Assembly (NCBI RefSeq): GCF_003660455.1
Contig: NZ_QZVR01000022.1
Span: 38,452 to 102,451, forward strand
Direction: 5' to 3'
Source of the DNA: Nocardioides ferulae
Lineage (GTDB): Bacteria > Actinomycetota > Actinomycetes > Propionibacteriales > Nocardioidaceae
DNA: 64,000 nucleotides
Shown: positions 21,686 through 30,073 of the stretch, piece by piece
How positions within the stretch are numbered: the stretch's first letter is position 1
How the letters are laid out: each line of letters opens with the position of its first letter
Position numbers and translations under genes: made by a program
Notes under the pieces: generated by a model
The model's database searches: none
Told to the model about the DNA's origin: nothing
What the model saw: the letters and a program-made list of their open reading frames with translations, nothing else

Positions 21686-22510
21686 ATGACCGATCAGGCT
21701 CTCTCGGGAGTGCAGCATCCCCCGGACACGGTGCCCGGCACCGCAGGTGACGCGACCCGCCGGCGCAGCGCCGAGCTCTTCGCACAGCTGCGGGCAGCCG
21801 GCGCCGACGAGGCGGCCCGCGAGACGGCGCGCGAGGCGCTGGTCCACCTGCACCTGCCGCTGGTCGAGCACTGCGCCCGACGGTTCCGCAACCGCGGCGA
21901 GCCGTTCGAGGACCTGGTCCAGGTCGGCACGATCGGGCTGATCAAGTCAGTCGACCGGTTCGACTCCGACCGGGGCGTCGAGTTCTCCACCTACGCGACC
22001 CCGACGATCATCGGCGAGATCAAGCGCTACTTCCGCGACAAGGGTTGGGCCATCCGGGTGCCCCGCCGGCTCCAGGAGCTGCGCATGCAGATCGCCACGG
22101 CCGGAGCCGAGCTGACCCAGAGCCTGGGCCGCTCCCCCACGCCGCGCGAGCTGGCCGAGGCCGTGGGCTGCACCGTCGAGGAGATCGTCGAGGGCATCGA
22201 GAGCAGCAACGCCTACTCGACGTTGTCGCTCGACGCCAGCGACGACAGCGAGGGCGGGGCCGCCTCCATGCTCGACGCGATCGGGGTCGACGACGCCAAC
22301 CTCGAGCACGTCGAGATCCGTGAGTCGATCAAGCCGCTGCTCGACCGGCTGGACGCGCGCGAGAAGAGGATCCTGCTGCTCCGGTTCTTCAAGAACATGA
22401 CGCAGTCCCAGATCGCCGAGGAGATCGGGGTGTCCCAGATGCACGTCTCCCGGCTGCTCAACCGCACACTGGTGCAGCTGCGCTCCTCGCTCGAGGAGTC
22501 CGCGCACTGA
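21686..22510 (+). CDS. sigF: Alternative sigma factor SigF/SigB
   Basis: The 274-residue sigma-70 group 3 factor has region 2 (EPFEDLVQVGTIGLIKSVDRF and TYATPTIIGEIKRYF), region 3 (IRVPRRLQELR) and region 4 with a helix-turn-helix (MTQSQIAEEIGVSQMHVSRLL). It is the general stress/stationary-phase type paired with an RsbW-like anti-sigma. The gene begins one base after rsbW, giving tight co-expression. A GAF/PP2C phosphatase with an RsbW-like domain lies at 56-58 kb and may belong to the same partner-switching network (inference). Confidence 0.95.
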   Translation: MTDQALSGVQHPPDTVPGTAGDATRRRSAELFAQLRAAGADEAARETAREALVHLHLPLVEHCARRFRNRGEPFEDLVQVGTIGLIKSVDRFDSDRGVEFSTYATPTIIGEIKRYFRDKGWAIRVPRRLQELRMQIATAGAELTQSLGRSPTPRELAEAVGCTVEEIVEGIESSNAYSTLSLDASDDSEGGAASMLDAIGVDDANLEHVEIRESIKPLLDRLDAREKRILLLRFFKNMTQSQIAEEIGVSQMHVSRLLNRTLVQLRSSLEESAH

Positions 22511-22513
22511 CGG

Positions 22514-22933
22514 TCAGTCGTCCCTGGTCAGGGTCTCGATGCTGCGTGGGTGCAGCACCCCGACCAGGGTGATGGCCGCCACCGCGAGCAGGGCGAGCGC
22601 GACGGGCCAGAGGCCGCGGAAGCTCCAGGCCAGGAGCAGGCCGAAGAGCTGGAACATCACCGCGGGGCCGCGCGACCATCCCCGGCCGCGGCGCAGGCCC
22701 CAGGCCACCAGCAGCGCCGCGCCGCCGAAGATCGCGAAGAAGGCGGCCGTGGTGGCCCCCATCGTCAGCCTCTCGGAGGACAGGTTGGCCAGTTCGGCGA
22801 CGGCGAGGAGCAGCAGGACCAGCCCCTCGACGGCGGTCAGCGAGGCCGCGACGATCAGCGGCGGCGGCACCTGACCCGCCTGGTCACCGAGGTCCGGCCC
22901 CGGCTCGGAGCCACGGCCACGTGCGATACTCAC
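22514..22933 (-). CDS. Small four-helix membrane protein
   Basis: The 139-residue protein has four hydrophobic segments (about 25-48, 57-80, 90-108 and 110-127) and a hydrophilic N-terminus of 24 residues. I do not recognise a family with confidence. It is convergent with sigF and ends 3 bases from it. The GTG start has a TAGGCT box 8 bases upstream (minus strand 22942-22947), consistent with a leaderless or nearly leaderless message. Confidence 0.8.
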   Translation of the reverse strand: MSIARGRGSEPGPDLGDQAGQVPPPLIVAASLTAVEGLVLLLLAVAELANLSSERLTMGATTAAFFAIFGGAALLVAWGLRRGRGWSRGPAVMFQLFGLLLAWSFRGLWPVALALLAVAAITLVGVLHPRSIETLTRDD

Positions 22934-23097
22934 GAGTCAGGAGCCTACGGCCGGGCTGCCGGTGGGGGGTGGGGGCACCCCCACCGGGTGTCTGTCCTGG
23001 AAACAATTCGGAAACCCCTGTGATGAACGAGACCCCCCAGAAGAACCCGCAAAGGCTTGTCTGGGAGAGGTTCAGTCGGCAGGCTAGACCGTGCGCT

Positions 23098-23113
23098 CGT
23101 GAAGACGTTCACA
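23098..23113 (+). promoter_or_regulatory. CRP-type binding site upstream of whiB1
   Basis: CGTGA-N6-TCACA matches the CRP consensus TGTGA-N6-TCACA with one mismatch; its core GTGAA-GACG-TTCAC is a perfect inverted repeat. It is centred about 123 bases before the whiB1 ATG. In Mycobacterium tuberculosis whiB1 is under control of the CRP homologue Rv3676, so a conserved input is plausible (inference). Confidence 0.55.
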
Positions 23114-23228
23114 TCATCATGCTCGTGGACCAGGCTCAACCACCCGTACGCCGCACATGCCGACGAGCGACCGCAGGCCAGAGACCCTGGCCTGCACGCA
23201 CGCTTGAGGAAAGAGGGATCTCCCAGCC

Positions 23229-23480
23229 ATGGATTGGCGCCACCGTTCTGCCTGCCTCGACGAGGACCCGGAACTCTTCTTCCCGATCGGGAACACCGGT
23301 CCTGCCATCCTCCAGATCGAGGAGGCCAAGCAGGTGTGCCGTCGTTGCGACGTCCGCGAGCAGTGCCTCGCCTGGGCGCTCGAGGCGGGCCAGGACCACG
23401 GCGTCTGGGGAGGTCTCAGCGAGGACGAGCGGCGCGCGTTGAAGCGCCGCAACGCCCGGGCGCGGGTGCGCACCGCCTGA
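23229..23480 (+). CDS. whiB1: WhiB1-type iron-sulfur transcription regulator
   Basis: The 83-residue protein binds a [4Fe-4S] cluster through C9, C37, C40 and C46 and has the GVWGG turn at 58-62 followed by a basic C-terminus (RRALKRRNARARVR) for DNA contact. The N-terminus MDWRHRSACLDEDPELFFP is nearly that of mycobacterial WhiB1, which is essential and NO-sensitive and binds the housekeeping sigma factor. A CRP-like site lies upstream. The ribosome site GAGGGA is about 11 bases before the ATG. Confidence 0.95.
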   Translation: MDWRHRSACLDEDPELFFPIGNTGPAILQIEEAKQVCRRCDVREQCLAWALEAGQDHGVWGGLSEDERRALKRRNARARVRTA

Positions 23481-23568
23481 CCGAGCGGCGACCTGCCTGC
23501 CGCGGCGCGGCGTCGCGATGCCGGCGGTCGGCGACGTCTCCCGACTCCAGGACCCTCCCGGGGGAGCC

Positions 23569-25044
23569 TCACTCCAGCGGGATGTCGACGATCGCGCACG
23601 CTCCGGACCCGTTCGGTGCGGGTCCGATCTCGAGCTGACCGCCGAGCTCGGACTCCACGAGCGTGCGGACGATCGAGAGCCCGAGGTTCGTGGAGCCGTC
23701 GAGGTCGAAGCCGGCCGGCAGTCCGCGGCCGTCGTCGACCACCGAGAACCGCAGCCGACCGGTCGGCTGCCGCACGCTGACGCTGATCGAGCCCGTCGCC
23801 TGCTCGTCGGCGGGGTCGTAGCCGTGCTCGACCGCGTTCTGCAGCAACTCGGTGAGCACCATCGCCAACGCGGTGGCGGCCTCGGAGGGCAGGCGCCCGA
23901 AGTCGCCCTCACGGCTCACCCGCACCCGGCCGCCCACGGCGCCGACCTCGGTCACCATCGAGCCCAGCCGGTCGGCGATCTCGTCGAAGTCGACGATCTC
24001 CTCGACGGCCTGGCTGAGCATCTCGTGCACGATCGCGATCGAGCCGACCCGGCGCACCGCCTCCTCGAGCGCGGTCTTCGCGGTGGTCGAGTCGATCCGC
24101 CGCGCCTGGAGCCGCAACAGTGCCGCGACCGTCTGCAGGTTGTTCTTCACCCGGTGGTGGATCTCGCGGATGGTGGCGTCCTTGGTGACCAGCTCCCGGT
24201 CGCGCCGCCGCAGGTCGGTGACGTCGCGCAGCAGCACCAGCGCCCCGATGTGGTCGCCGTGCGGCCGCAGCGGGATCGAGCGCACGATCAACGAGACCCC
24301 GTCGGTGCCGATCTCGGTGTCCCGATGGGCGCGCCCGTTCAGGACCGCGCTCAGCGTCTCCTCGTCGGGCCGCCGACGCGGTGGCACCAGCTCGCGGGTG
24401 AGCTCGGCCAGGGCCAGGCCCGCCAGGTCGCCGGAGAGACCGAGCCGGCGGTACACCGACTGGGCGTTCGGGCTGGCGTAGACCACCCTGCCCGCGGCGT
24501 CGACGCGGAGGAAGCCGTCGCCGACCCGCGGCGAGTCGGCGTGGTCGCTGCGCTGCCCGGCGGAGGGGAAGTGGCCGCCGGCGATCATCTGGGTCAGGTC
24601 CGAGGCGGTCTGCAGGTAGGAGAGCTCCAGCCGGCTCGGCGTCCGCACGCCCAGCAGGTTCGTGTTGCGCGCCACCACTGCGATCACCCGGCCGGCGCGG
24701 CGTACCGGGATGGTCTCGACCCGCACCGGGACGTCGTCGCGCCACTCCGGGTCGCCCTCCCGGACCAGCCGTCCCTGCGCATGGGCGGCGTCCAGCATCG
24801 GGCGGCGGCCGACGGGGACGAACGTGCCGATCACGTCGTCGACGTAGGAGGTGGGCGCCGTCGTCGGGCGCATCTGCCCGGCCGCCCAGAAGCCGGACCC
24901 CTCCCGGTCGGGCAGCCACAGCACCAGGTCGGCGAAGGAGAGGTCCGCGACGATCTGCCAGTCGGCCATCAACAGCTGCAGCCAGGCCACGTCGTCCTCG
25001 TCGAGGTCCGTGTGGCTGCGGACCAGCTCGCTGAGGGACGGCAC
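23569..25044 (-). CDS. pdtaS: Histidine kinase PdtaS
   Basis: The 491-residue soluble kinase follows the order of mycobacterial PdtaS: an N-terminal GAF domain (about 15-145, with ADWQIVADLSFADLVLW), a PAS domain (about 175-285, GDGFLRVDAAGRVVYASPN) and a HisKA_2 kinase core with the phosphorylated histidine in REIHHRVKNNLQTVAALLR, followed by HATPase motifs (LTELLQNAVEHGYDP, VVDDGRGLP). Its known partner is PdtaR, an ANTAR RNA-binding response regulator; none is in this window. GTG 25044 is chosen because TAGGCT lies exactly 7 bases before it, predicting a leaderless mRNA. Confidence 0.94.
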   Translation of the reverse strand: MPSLSELVRSHTDLDEDDVAWLQLLMADWQIVADLSFADLVLWLPDREGSGFWAAGQMRPTTAPTSYVDDVIGTFVPVGRRPMLDAAHAQGRLVREGDPEWRDDVPVRVETIPVRRAGRVIAVVARNTNLLGVRTPSRLELSYLQTASDLTQMIAGGHFPSAGQRSDHADSPRVGDGFLRVDAAGRVVYASPNAQSVYRRLGLSGDLAGLALAELTRELVPPRRRPDEETLSAVLNGRAHRDTEIGTDGVSLIVRSIPLRPHGDHIGALVLLRDVTDLRRRDRELVTKDATIREIHHRVKNNLQTVAALLRLQARRIDSTTAKTALEEAVRRVGSIAIVHEMLSQAVEEIVDFDEIADRLGSMVTEVGAVGGRVRVSREGDFGRLPSEAATALAMVLTELLQNAVEHGYDPADEQATGSISVSVRQPTGRLRFSVVDDGRGLPAGFDLDGSTNLGLSIVRTLVESELGGQLEIGPAPNGSGACAIVDIPLE

Positions 25045-25144
25045 GAGCGGCAGCCTAGTGCCGACCAGCCGGGCGTCGGCCTCGGGACGGCCGACCAACG
25101 GACCCCGTGGCCCACCCCCGGCCGGCTTTGGCAGGATGACCCCC

Positions 25145-26008
25145 ATGTCCGGGTCATACTGGCGACAGGTGCAGGCGGAGGGGCTCGCGGTCCCCACCGA
25201 CCGTCCGCTGGATGACCTCACCGCGGAGCTCACCCGCATGCTCGGCGACCCCGACCCGGGGCTGCGCGACGGCATCGCGGTCCCGACCCTGTCGGAGTGG
25301 ATCTCCCGCGGGGTCTACGACGACCTGCTCGGCGGGCTGGGGGACGGACTGGCCACCGGCCTGTCGACCGGTCTCGGCGGACGCGCCGACGACACGGTGT
25401 TCCGGCGCGCCCAGTCCGCGCTCGTGCTGGGCCGGTGCATCGCGCGCGACAACCAGCGGCCGCTGGTCCCCGGCGGCAAGGTGCTCGAGTGGGGCGACCG
25501 GCTCGCCACCTGGCTGCTGCGCGAGCAGGACCTCCGGGCGTTCGTGCCCGGTCGGGGGTGGGCCCGGGCCGTGGCCTGCGGGGCCGACGCGCTCGGCACC
25601 CTCGCCCGCTCCCCCCACCTCTCCTCCCCCGAGCTGACCGTGGTGCTCGACGTGGTGGCCGACCGGGTGCTGGAGCCCGTCGAGGAGCAGTTCACCCACG
25701 GCGAGCTCGACCTGCTCGCCGGGGCGACGCTGGAGGTGCTGCGCCGCGACGTGCTGCCGCTGGGCGTCGTTGAGCCGTGGGTGGCCAGGGTGGCCTCCGC
25801 CGCGGGCACCCTGGCCAGCTACGACGACACCGACCCCTACCTGGTCAGCGGGAACGCCGAGTCGTTCCTGCGCGCGCTCTACCTGCAGCTCTCGCTGGCG
25901 GCCTACCCTCCCGCGCTGCGCTCGGACCTGCTGCTGGTGCTGGTGGAGGCACTGCGAGCCACGAACGCGCAGTTCCTGCGCGCCGACTACCTGCGTCCGG
26001 TGCACTGA
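25145..26008 (+). CDS. DUF2785 family protein
   Basis: The 287-residue, mostly helical protein contains the segment FVPGRGWARAVACGADALG, which I associate with the DUF2785 family of unknown function; the ends carry repeated hydrophobic helices without signal peptide or membrane helix. The ATG at 25145 has GCAGG 9 bases upstream; an ATG at 25136 has no room for a ribosome site. It is divergent from pdtaS with 100 bases between. No enzymatic motif is seen. Confidence 0.75.
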   Translation: MSGSYWRQVQAEGLAVPTDRPLDDLTAELTRMLGDPDPGLRDGIAVPTLSEWISRGVYDDLLGGLGDGLATGLSTGLGGRADDTVFRRAQSALVLGRCIARDNQRPLVPGGKVLEWGDRLATWLLREQDLRAFVPGRGWARAVACGADALGTLARSPHLSSPELTVVLDVVADRVLEPVEEQFTHGELDLLAGATLEVLRRDVLPLGVVEPWVARVASAAGTLASYDDTDPYLVSGNAESFLRALYLQLSLAAYPPALRSDLLLVLVEALRATNAQFLRADYLRPVH

Positions 26009-26068
26009 CCGCGCCGCCCGGCCGCGTCCTCCTGCGGTCGCGGCGGACCCGTGAGTAGCCTGCGGTCC

Positions 26069-27814
26069 ATGACCGATGCCACCGAGCCCGTGGGGCTCGC
26101 CGCCGAGAGCCAAGACGACCGCGACACCGGCCCCGCACCGGGGCCCGGCCAGGAGTCCGGGCAAGACGGGATCAGTGGCCACGCCGGCGAGCTGGCGGTC
26201 GCGGTCGCCCGCGCCCACGGAGTCGAGACCATGTTCACGCTCTCGGGGGCGCACGTGTTCCCGATGTACGACGGCGCGGTCAAGGCCGACCCGCCGATGC
26301 GCATCCTCGACGTGCGCCACGAGCAGACGGCGGCGTTCGCCGCGGAGGCGACCGGCAAGCTGACCCGGGTGCCGGGGCTGGCGGTGCTGACCGCGGGGCC
26401 GGGGGTCACCAACGGCGTCAGCGCGATCGCCCAGGCCCAGTTCGCCGGCTCGCCGATGGTGGTCGTCGGCGGCCGGGCGCCCGGCAACCGCTGGGGCAGC
26501 GGCAGCCTGCAGGAGATCGACCAGCCGCCGATCCTCGAGTCGGTCACCAAGCACGCGCGCACCCTGCGCACCGCCGCGGACGTGCTCGAGGGCATGGACC
26601 AGGCCTTCTCCTCGGCCGGCTCCTCGCACCGCGGCCCGGTGTTCGTCGACGTCCCGATGGACGAGTTCTTCAACAGTGCCTCCGGCCCGGCCCCCTCCGG
26701 TGCCCGGGCGCGCGGCGCCGCCCCCGACCCCGAGACCGTCACGGAGGTGGCCGAGCTGCTGGCCGCGGCCCAGCGGCCGGTGCTGGTCCTGGGCACCGAC
26801 GTCTGGGCCGACGGGGCCGAGGAGGCGGCGCTGCGGTTCGTCTCCGAGGTCGGCGTGCCCACCTTGACCAACGGCATGGGCCGCGGCGTCATCCCCGGCG
26901 GCCACCCGCTGCTGGTGACCAAGGCTCGCAGCCAGGCCCTGGGCCGCAGCGACCTGGTGGTCGTGGTCGGCACCCCGCTGGACTTCCGGCTCTCCTACGG
27001 CGTCTTCGGCGGCAAGGACGGCTCGCCGAGCGCCCAGGTGGTGCACGTGGCCGACTCCCCCGGCCAGCTCTCCGGCCACGCCCAGCTGGCGGCGGCCGTC
27101 TCCGGCGACCTCACCTCGGTCTTCGACGGCCTGCAGGCGGCGATGGAGCAGGTCGTGCGCCGGCCCGACTGGTCCACGTGGGTCTCCGATCTCCAGGACG
27201 CCGTGCGCGCCGCGGCGGAGCGCGACGCGCTGCTGCTGGCCGCCGAGGCCGACCCCATCCACCCCGCCCGCATCTACGGCGAGCTGGTGCCGCGCCTGGC
27301 CGAGGACGCGGTCGTCATCGGCGACGGCGGCGACTTCGTCAGTTTCGCCGGCAAGTACGTCGAGCCGAAGCGGCCGGGCGGCTGGCTGGACCCCGGCCCC
27401 TACGGCTGCCTGGGCGCCGGGCTGGGGGCCGCGATCGCGGCCCGGCTGGCTCGGCCGTCCGCGCAGGTGGTGCTGCTGCTCGGCGACGGGGCCGCGGGCT
27501 TCTCGCTGATGGACGTCGACACGCTGGTGCGGCACCGGCTGCCGGTCGTGATGGTGATGGGCAACAACTCCGCCTGGGGGCTGGAGAAGGGGCCGATGCA
27601 GATGCTCTACGGCTACGACGTGGCCGCCGACCTGGCGCCGCGCACGGCGTACGACGAGGTGGTCAAGGCGCTGGGCGGAGCCGGGGAGACCGTGACCGAC
27701 CCACGGCAGATCGGGCCGGCGCTGGACCGGGCGTTCGCCGCCGACGTGCCCTACCTGGTCAACGTGATCACCGACGTCGAGGCGGCCTACCCGCGGGCGA
27801 CCTTCGGCATCTGA
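26069..27814 (+). CDS. Acetolactate synthase-like thiamine diphosphate enzyme
   Basis: The 581-residue protein has the three-domain layout of the acetolactate synthase/oxalyl-CoA decarboxylase family: the catalytic glutamate in RHEQTAAFAAEATGKL, a central domain (RPVLVLGTDVWADG) and the TPP/metal motif from GDGAAGFSLMDVDTL to the paired asparagines in VMGNNSAWG. No regulatory subunit gene is nearby, and GDGGDFVSFAGKYVE recalls the oxalyl-CoA decarboxylase-like and IlvG-like branch, so the substrate is uncertain. TAGCCT lies 7 bases before ATG 26069, predicting a leaderless message. GNAT and thioesterase genes follow closely. Confidence 0.88.
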   Translation: MTDATEPVGLAAESQDDRDTGPAPGPGQESGQDGISGHAGELAVAVARAHGVETMFTLSGAHVFPMYDGAVKADPPMRILDVRHEQTAAFAAEATGKLTRVPGLAVLTAGPGVTNGVSAIAQAQFAGSPMVVVGGRAPGNRWGSGSLQEIDQPPILESVTKHARTLRTAADVLEGMDQAFSSAGSSHRGPVFVDVPMDEFFNSASGPAPSGARARGAAPDPETVTEVAELLAAAQRPVLVLGTDVWADGAEEAALRFVSEVGVPTLTNGMGRGVIPGGHPLLVTKARSQALGRSDLVVVVGTPLDFRLSYGVFGGKDGSPSAQVVHVADSPGQLSGHAQLAAAVSGDLTSVFDGLQAAMEQVVRRPDWSTWVSDLQDAVRAAAERDALLLAAEADPIHPARIYGELVPRLAEDAVVIGDGGDFVSFAGKYVEPKRPGGWLDPGPYGCLGAGLGAAIAARLARPSAQVVLLLGDGAAGFSLMDVDTLVRHRLPVVMVMGNNSAWGLEKGPMQMLYGYDVAADLAPRTAYDEVVKALGGAGETVTDPRQIGPALDRAFAADVPYLVNVITDVEAAYPRATFGI

Positions 27815-27821
27815 GCCGGCC

Positions 27822-28310
27822 GTGCTGATCCGACGGGTGGAGCCGGCCGAGCACGCCGCGGTCGGCGAGGTCACGGTCGCGGCGAACGCGGCCTACCTCG
27901 CCGGCGAGGCCGGCCCGGGGCCCTACGCCGAGCGGTTGCGCGACACCGCGACCCGCGACCGTGAGGCGGAGGTGTGGGTGGCGGTCGCCGACGACGGGGC
28001 GCTCCTCGGCACCGTGACGATCTGCCCGTCCGGCTCACCGCTGCGCGAGATCGGTCGCGACGGCGAGAGCGAGTTCCGGATGCTCGCGGTCGCCCCCGAC
28101 GCTCAGCGGCACGGAGTCGGCGAGGCCCTGGTGCGGTTCGTGGTCGACCGGGGCCGCGCCGCCGGCCACCGCGCGGTGGTGCTGTGCAGCCTGGACCGGC
28201 AGCACGGTGCGCACCGGCTCTACGAGAGGCTGGGGTTCCGCCGCCTGCCCGACCGCGACTGGAGCCCCCGCCCGGGGATCTCGTTGCTCGCCTTCCGACT
28301 GGAGCTGTGA
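27822..28310 (+). CDS. GNAT-family N-acetyltransferase
   Basis: The 162-residue protein has the acetyl-CoA site FRMLAVAPDAQRHGVGEALV and the late motif HGAHRLYERLGFRRL typical of GNAT enzymes. It begins 8 bases after the TPP enzyme with a GTG codon and its stop codon overlaps the start of the next gene (TGATG). The substrate cannot be read from the sequence. Confidence 0.88.
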   Translation: MLIRRVEPAEHAAVGEVTVAANAAYLAGEAGPGPYAERLRDTATRDREAEVWVAVADDGALLGTVTICPSGSPLREIGRDGESEFRMLAVAPDAQRHGVGEALVRFVVDRGRAAGHRAVVLCSLDRQHGAHRLYERLGFRRLPDRDWSPRPGISLLAFRLEL

Positions 28311-28690
28311 TGCCGCCCGAGCCCCTCTCCGCCACCTTGACCTTCACCGTCGGCACCGACGACACCGCCGCCGCGGTCGGGTCCGGCAGCCTGCCGGTGC
28401 TCGGCACCCCGCGGCTGCTGGCCTGGTGCGAGGCGGCCACCTGCGCCGCGATCGACCCCTCGCTGCCGGAGGGCTCGACCAGTGTCGGCACCCGCGTCCA
28501 GCTCGAGCACCTCGCCGCCAGCCCGGTCGGGCAGCAGGTCGAGGTGACCGCCTCGTCGGCGTACGTCGACGGGCGGCTGCACCGGTTCACGGTCGCCGCG
28601 CGCCACGTCGGCGGCAACGGCAAGGTGATCGGCACCGGCGAGGTCACCCGGGTCGTCGTCGACGGCGAACGGTTCCTCTCACGCCTGTGA
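28310..28690 (+). CDS. Hotdog-fold thioesterase (FlK-like)
   Basis: The 126-residue protein has the thioesterase pattern GTPRLLAWCEAATCAAI, then STSVGTRVQLEHLAASPVG and a late GRLHRFTVAARH, as in the FlK-type acyl-CoA thioesterase family. ATG 28310 overlaps the GNAT stop codon. It is the third gene of the TPP-GNAT-thioesterase group. Confidence 0.85.
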   Translation: MPPEPLSATLTFTVGTDDTAAAVGSGSLPVLGTPRLLAWCEAATCAAIDPSLPEGSTSVGTRVQLEHLAASPVGQQVEVTASSAYVDGRLHRFTVAARHVGGNGKVIGTGEVTRVVVDGERFLSRL

Positions 28691-28880
28691 GCCTGGAATC
28701 CAGCCTGAAGCAGGCGGCGAGGCAGCACGAGCGCCGGCTCGACCGCCCGCCGGGCGGCACAAGCGCCGACTCGGTGATGGAGGCGATTTCCCCCGACTGG
28801 GTGCGGTTTGCGAGAATGGACGATGGCCCACTGCGTGAACCCGCGGGACGGGCACAGCACACGTCGACCAGGAGGACACC

Positions 28881-28955
28881 ATGGGCAAGACCGGACGCAA
28901 GCGTCGCGCACGCAAGAAGAAGGGCGCGAACCACGGCAAGCGCCCCAACGCCTGA
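28881..28955 (+). CDS. Ribosomal protein bL37
   Basis: The gene encodes only 24 residues, very basic, ending KKGANHGKRPNA, which is the conserved end of the small actinobacterial large-subunit protein described as bL37 in the mycobacterial ribosome. AGGAGG lies 7 bases before the ATG. A strong terminator follows 30 bases after the stop. It is transcribed alone from a promoter within 28691-28880, where the extended -10-like TGCGAGAAT (about 28809-28817) is the best candidate. Confidence 0.8.
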   Translation: MGKTGRKRRARKKKGANHGKRPNA

Positions 28956-28985
28956 GACAGGCGACCGCGCGCCTCGGGCGCGCAT

Positions 28986-29022
28986 CACAGAAGCCCCCGG
29001 CCGATGGCCGGGGGCTTCTGTG
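28986..29022 (+). terminator. Terminator of the bL37 gene
   Basis: CACAGAAGCCCCCGGCC and GGCCGGGGGCTTCTGTG form a perfect 17-bp stem with loop GAT, followed by a T-containing stretch (TTGGTCT). Confidence 0.9.
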
Positions 29023-29052
29023 TTGGTCTGGGTCGGTCCGGTGCGCTCGCCG

Positions 29053-29091
29053 GGCCTAGGTGATGCCCAGGCACGGCATCACACCTAGGCC
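29053..29091 (-). terminator. Terminator of sigR-rsrA
   Basis: GGCCTAGG-TGATGCC and GGCATCA-CA-CCTAGGCC form a 15-bp stem with a 2-base bulge and a 7-base loop. It includes the rsrA stop codon and stands opposite the bL37 terminator, 31 bases away. Confidence 0.75.
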
Positions 29092-29372
29092 TCGGTGATG
29101 CGGACCTGCACCTCGCGGATGCTGAGCAGCACCCGGCTGCGCAGGTCGTCGGGGGCGGCCTCGGAGCAGGAGCGGGCCACCACGGACTTCACGGTGCGCT
29201 CGAGGTCGTACTTCTGCAGGCAGGGGCCGCACTCGTCGAGGTGGCGGCGCACCACCGAGCAGTCGGCCTCGTCGAGCTCGTTGTCGATGAAGTAGACGAT
29301 GCGCTCGAGGTAGTCGGCACAGTCCTCGCCGGAGCCGCCGAGCGGCTCGCCACGGCCGTGATCGTGGCTCAT
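29085..29372 (-). CDS. rsrA: Mycothiol-system zinc anti-sigma factor RsrA
   Basis: The 95-residue protein has the zinc anti-sigma motif H44-x3-C48-x2-C51 (HLDECGPC), with further cysteines at 18, 38 and 69. In RsrA, zinc release with disulfide formation under thiol oxidation frees SigR. ATG 29372 has GGGAG 6 bases upstream and overlaps the sigR stop codon; a GTG at 29375 is too close to the box. It is the last gene of the sigR-rsrA unit. Confidence 0.95.
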   Translation of the reverse strand: MSHDHGRGEPLGGSGEDCADYLERIVYFIDNELDEADCSVVRRHLDECGPCLQKYDLERTVKSVVARSCSEAAPDDLRSRVLLSIREVQVRITEA

Positions 29373-30001
29373 CACTTGCTCCCTTCGGGCCCGACCGGCA
29401 GCAGGTCGTGGGTGCGCACGTAGTCCGACAGCATGTCGCGCAGCTGGCGGCGGCCGCGGTGCAGACGGGACATCACGGTGCCGATCGGCGTCTCCATGAT
29501 CTCGGCGATCTCCTTGTAGGAGAACCCCTCGACGTCGGCGAGGTAGACCGCGAGGCGGAACTCCTCGGGGAGTCGCTGCAGGGCGTCCTTGATCTGGGAG
29601 TCGGGGAGCCGCTCGAGGGCCTCGGTCTCGGCCGACTTCAGGCCGGTCGAGGTGTGGGACTCGGCGCGAGCCAGCTGCCAGTCCTCGACGTCCTCGGCCA
29701 TCGACTGCTGCGGCTGCCGCTGCTTCTTGCGGTAGTTGTTGATGAAGGTGTTGGTGAGGATGCGGTAGAGCCAGGCCTTGAGGTTCGTGCCGGGCTTGAA
29801 CTGGTGGAAGGAGGAGAACGCCTTGGCGAACGTCTCCTGCACGAGGTCCTCGGCGTCGGCGGGGTTGCGGGTCATCCGCATCGCCGCGGAGTAGAGCTGG
29901 TCGAGGAAGGGCAGCGCCTCGCGCTCGAAGCGCGAGGAGCGCTCGGCGTCGGTCTCCGTTGCGGGATCGACGGGCGCGTCGGTGAGGGTGGGATCGGTCA
30001 T
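29372..30001 (-). CDS. sigR: ECF sigma factor SigR (SigH)
   Basis: SigR directs the thiol-oxidative stress regulon. From ATG 30001 it has 209 residues: region 2 (ADAEDLVQETFAKAF, TNLKAWLYRILTNTFINNY) and region 4 (GFSYKEIAEIMETPIGTVMSRLHRG). The reading frame also extends upstream to 30073 and would add up to 24 residues. A SigR-type promoter at 30074-30100 would start a message within that extension, and TAGGCT at 30010-30015 lies 8 bases before ATG 30001. This matches the short and long SigR forms known in Streptomyces. Overlap with rsrA couples translation. Confidence 0.93.
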   Translation of the reverse strand: MTDPTLTDAPVDPATETDAERSSRFEREALPFLDQLYSAAMRMTRNPADAEDLVQETFAKAFSSFHQFKPGTNLKAWLYRILTNTFINNYRKKQRQPQQSMAEDVEDWQLARAESHTSTGLKSAETEALERLPDSQIKDALQRLPEEFRLAVYLADVEGFSYKEIAEIMETPIGTVMSRLHRGRRQLRDMLSDYVRTHDLLPVGPEGSK

Positions 30002-30009
30002 CGTCTCCC

Positions 30010-30015
30010 AGCCTA
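30010..30015 (-). promoter_or_regulatory. sigR: Second -10 box for the short SigR form
   Basis: TAGGCT on the minus strand lies 8 bases upstream of ATG 30001, with a GGGAG ribosome box in between. It could serve constitutive synthesis of the short form. Confidence 0.45.
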
Positions 30016-30073
30016 GCCAGGCGTCCGAGCGGTCGGCGGCGGGTGGATCCAGCAGGGCCATCACGTCGGTCAC

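Noticed and set aside
30001..30073. GTG 30073 as the start of SigR
   Set aside because: It lies upstream of the start expected from the SigR-type promoter and has no ribosome site; ATG 30061 or GTG 30064 are the more likely long-form starts.
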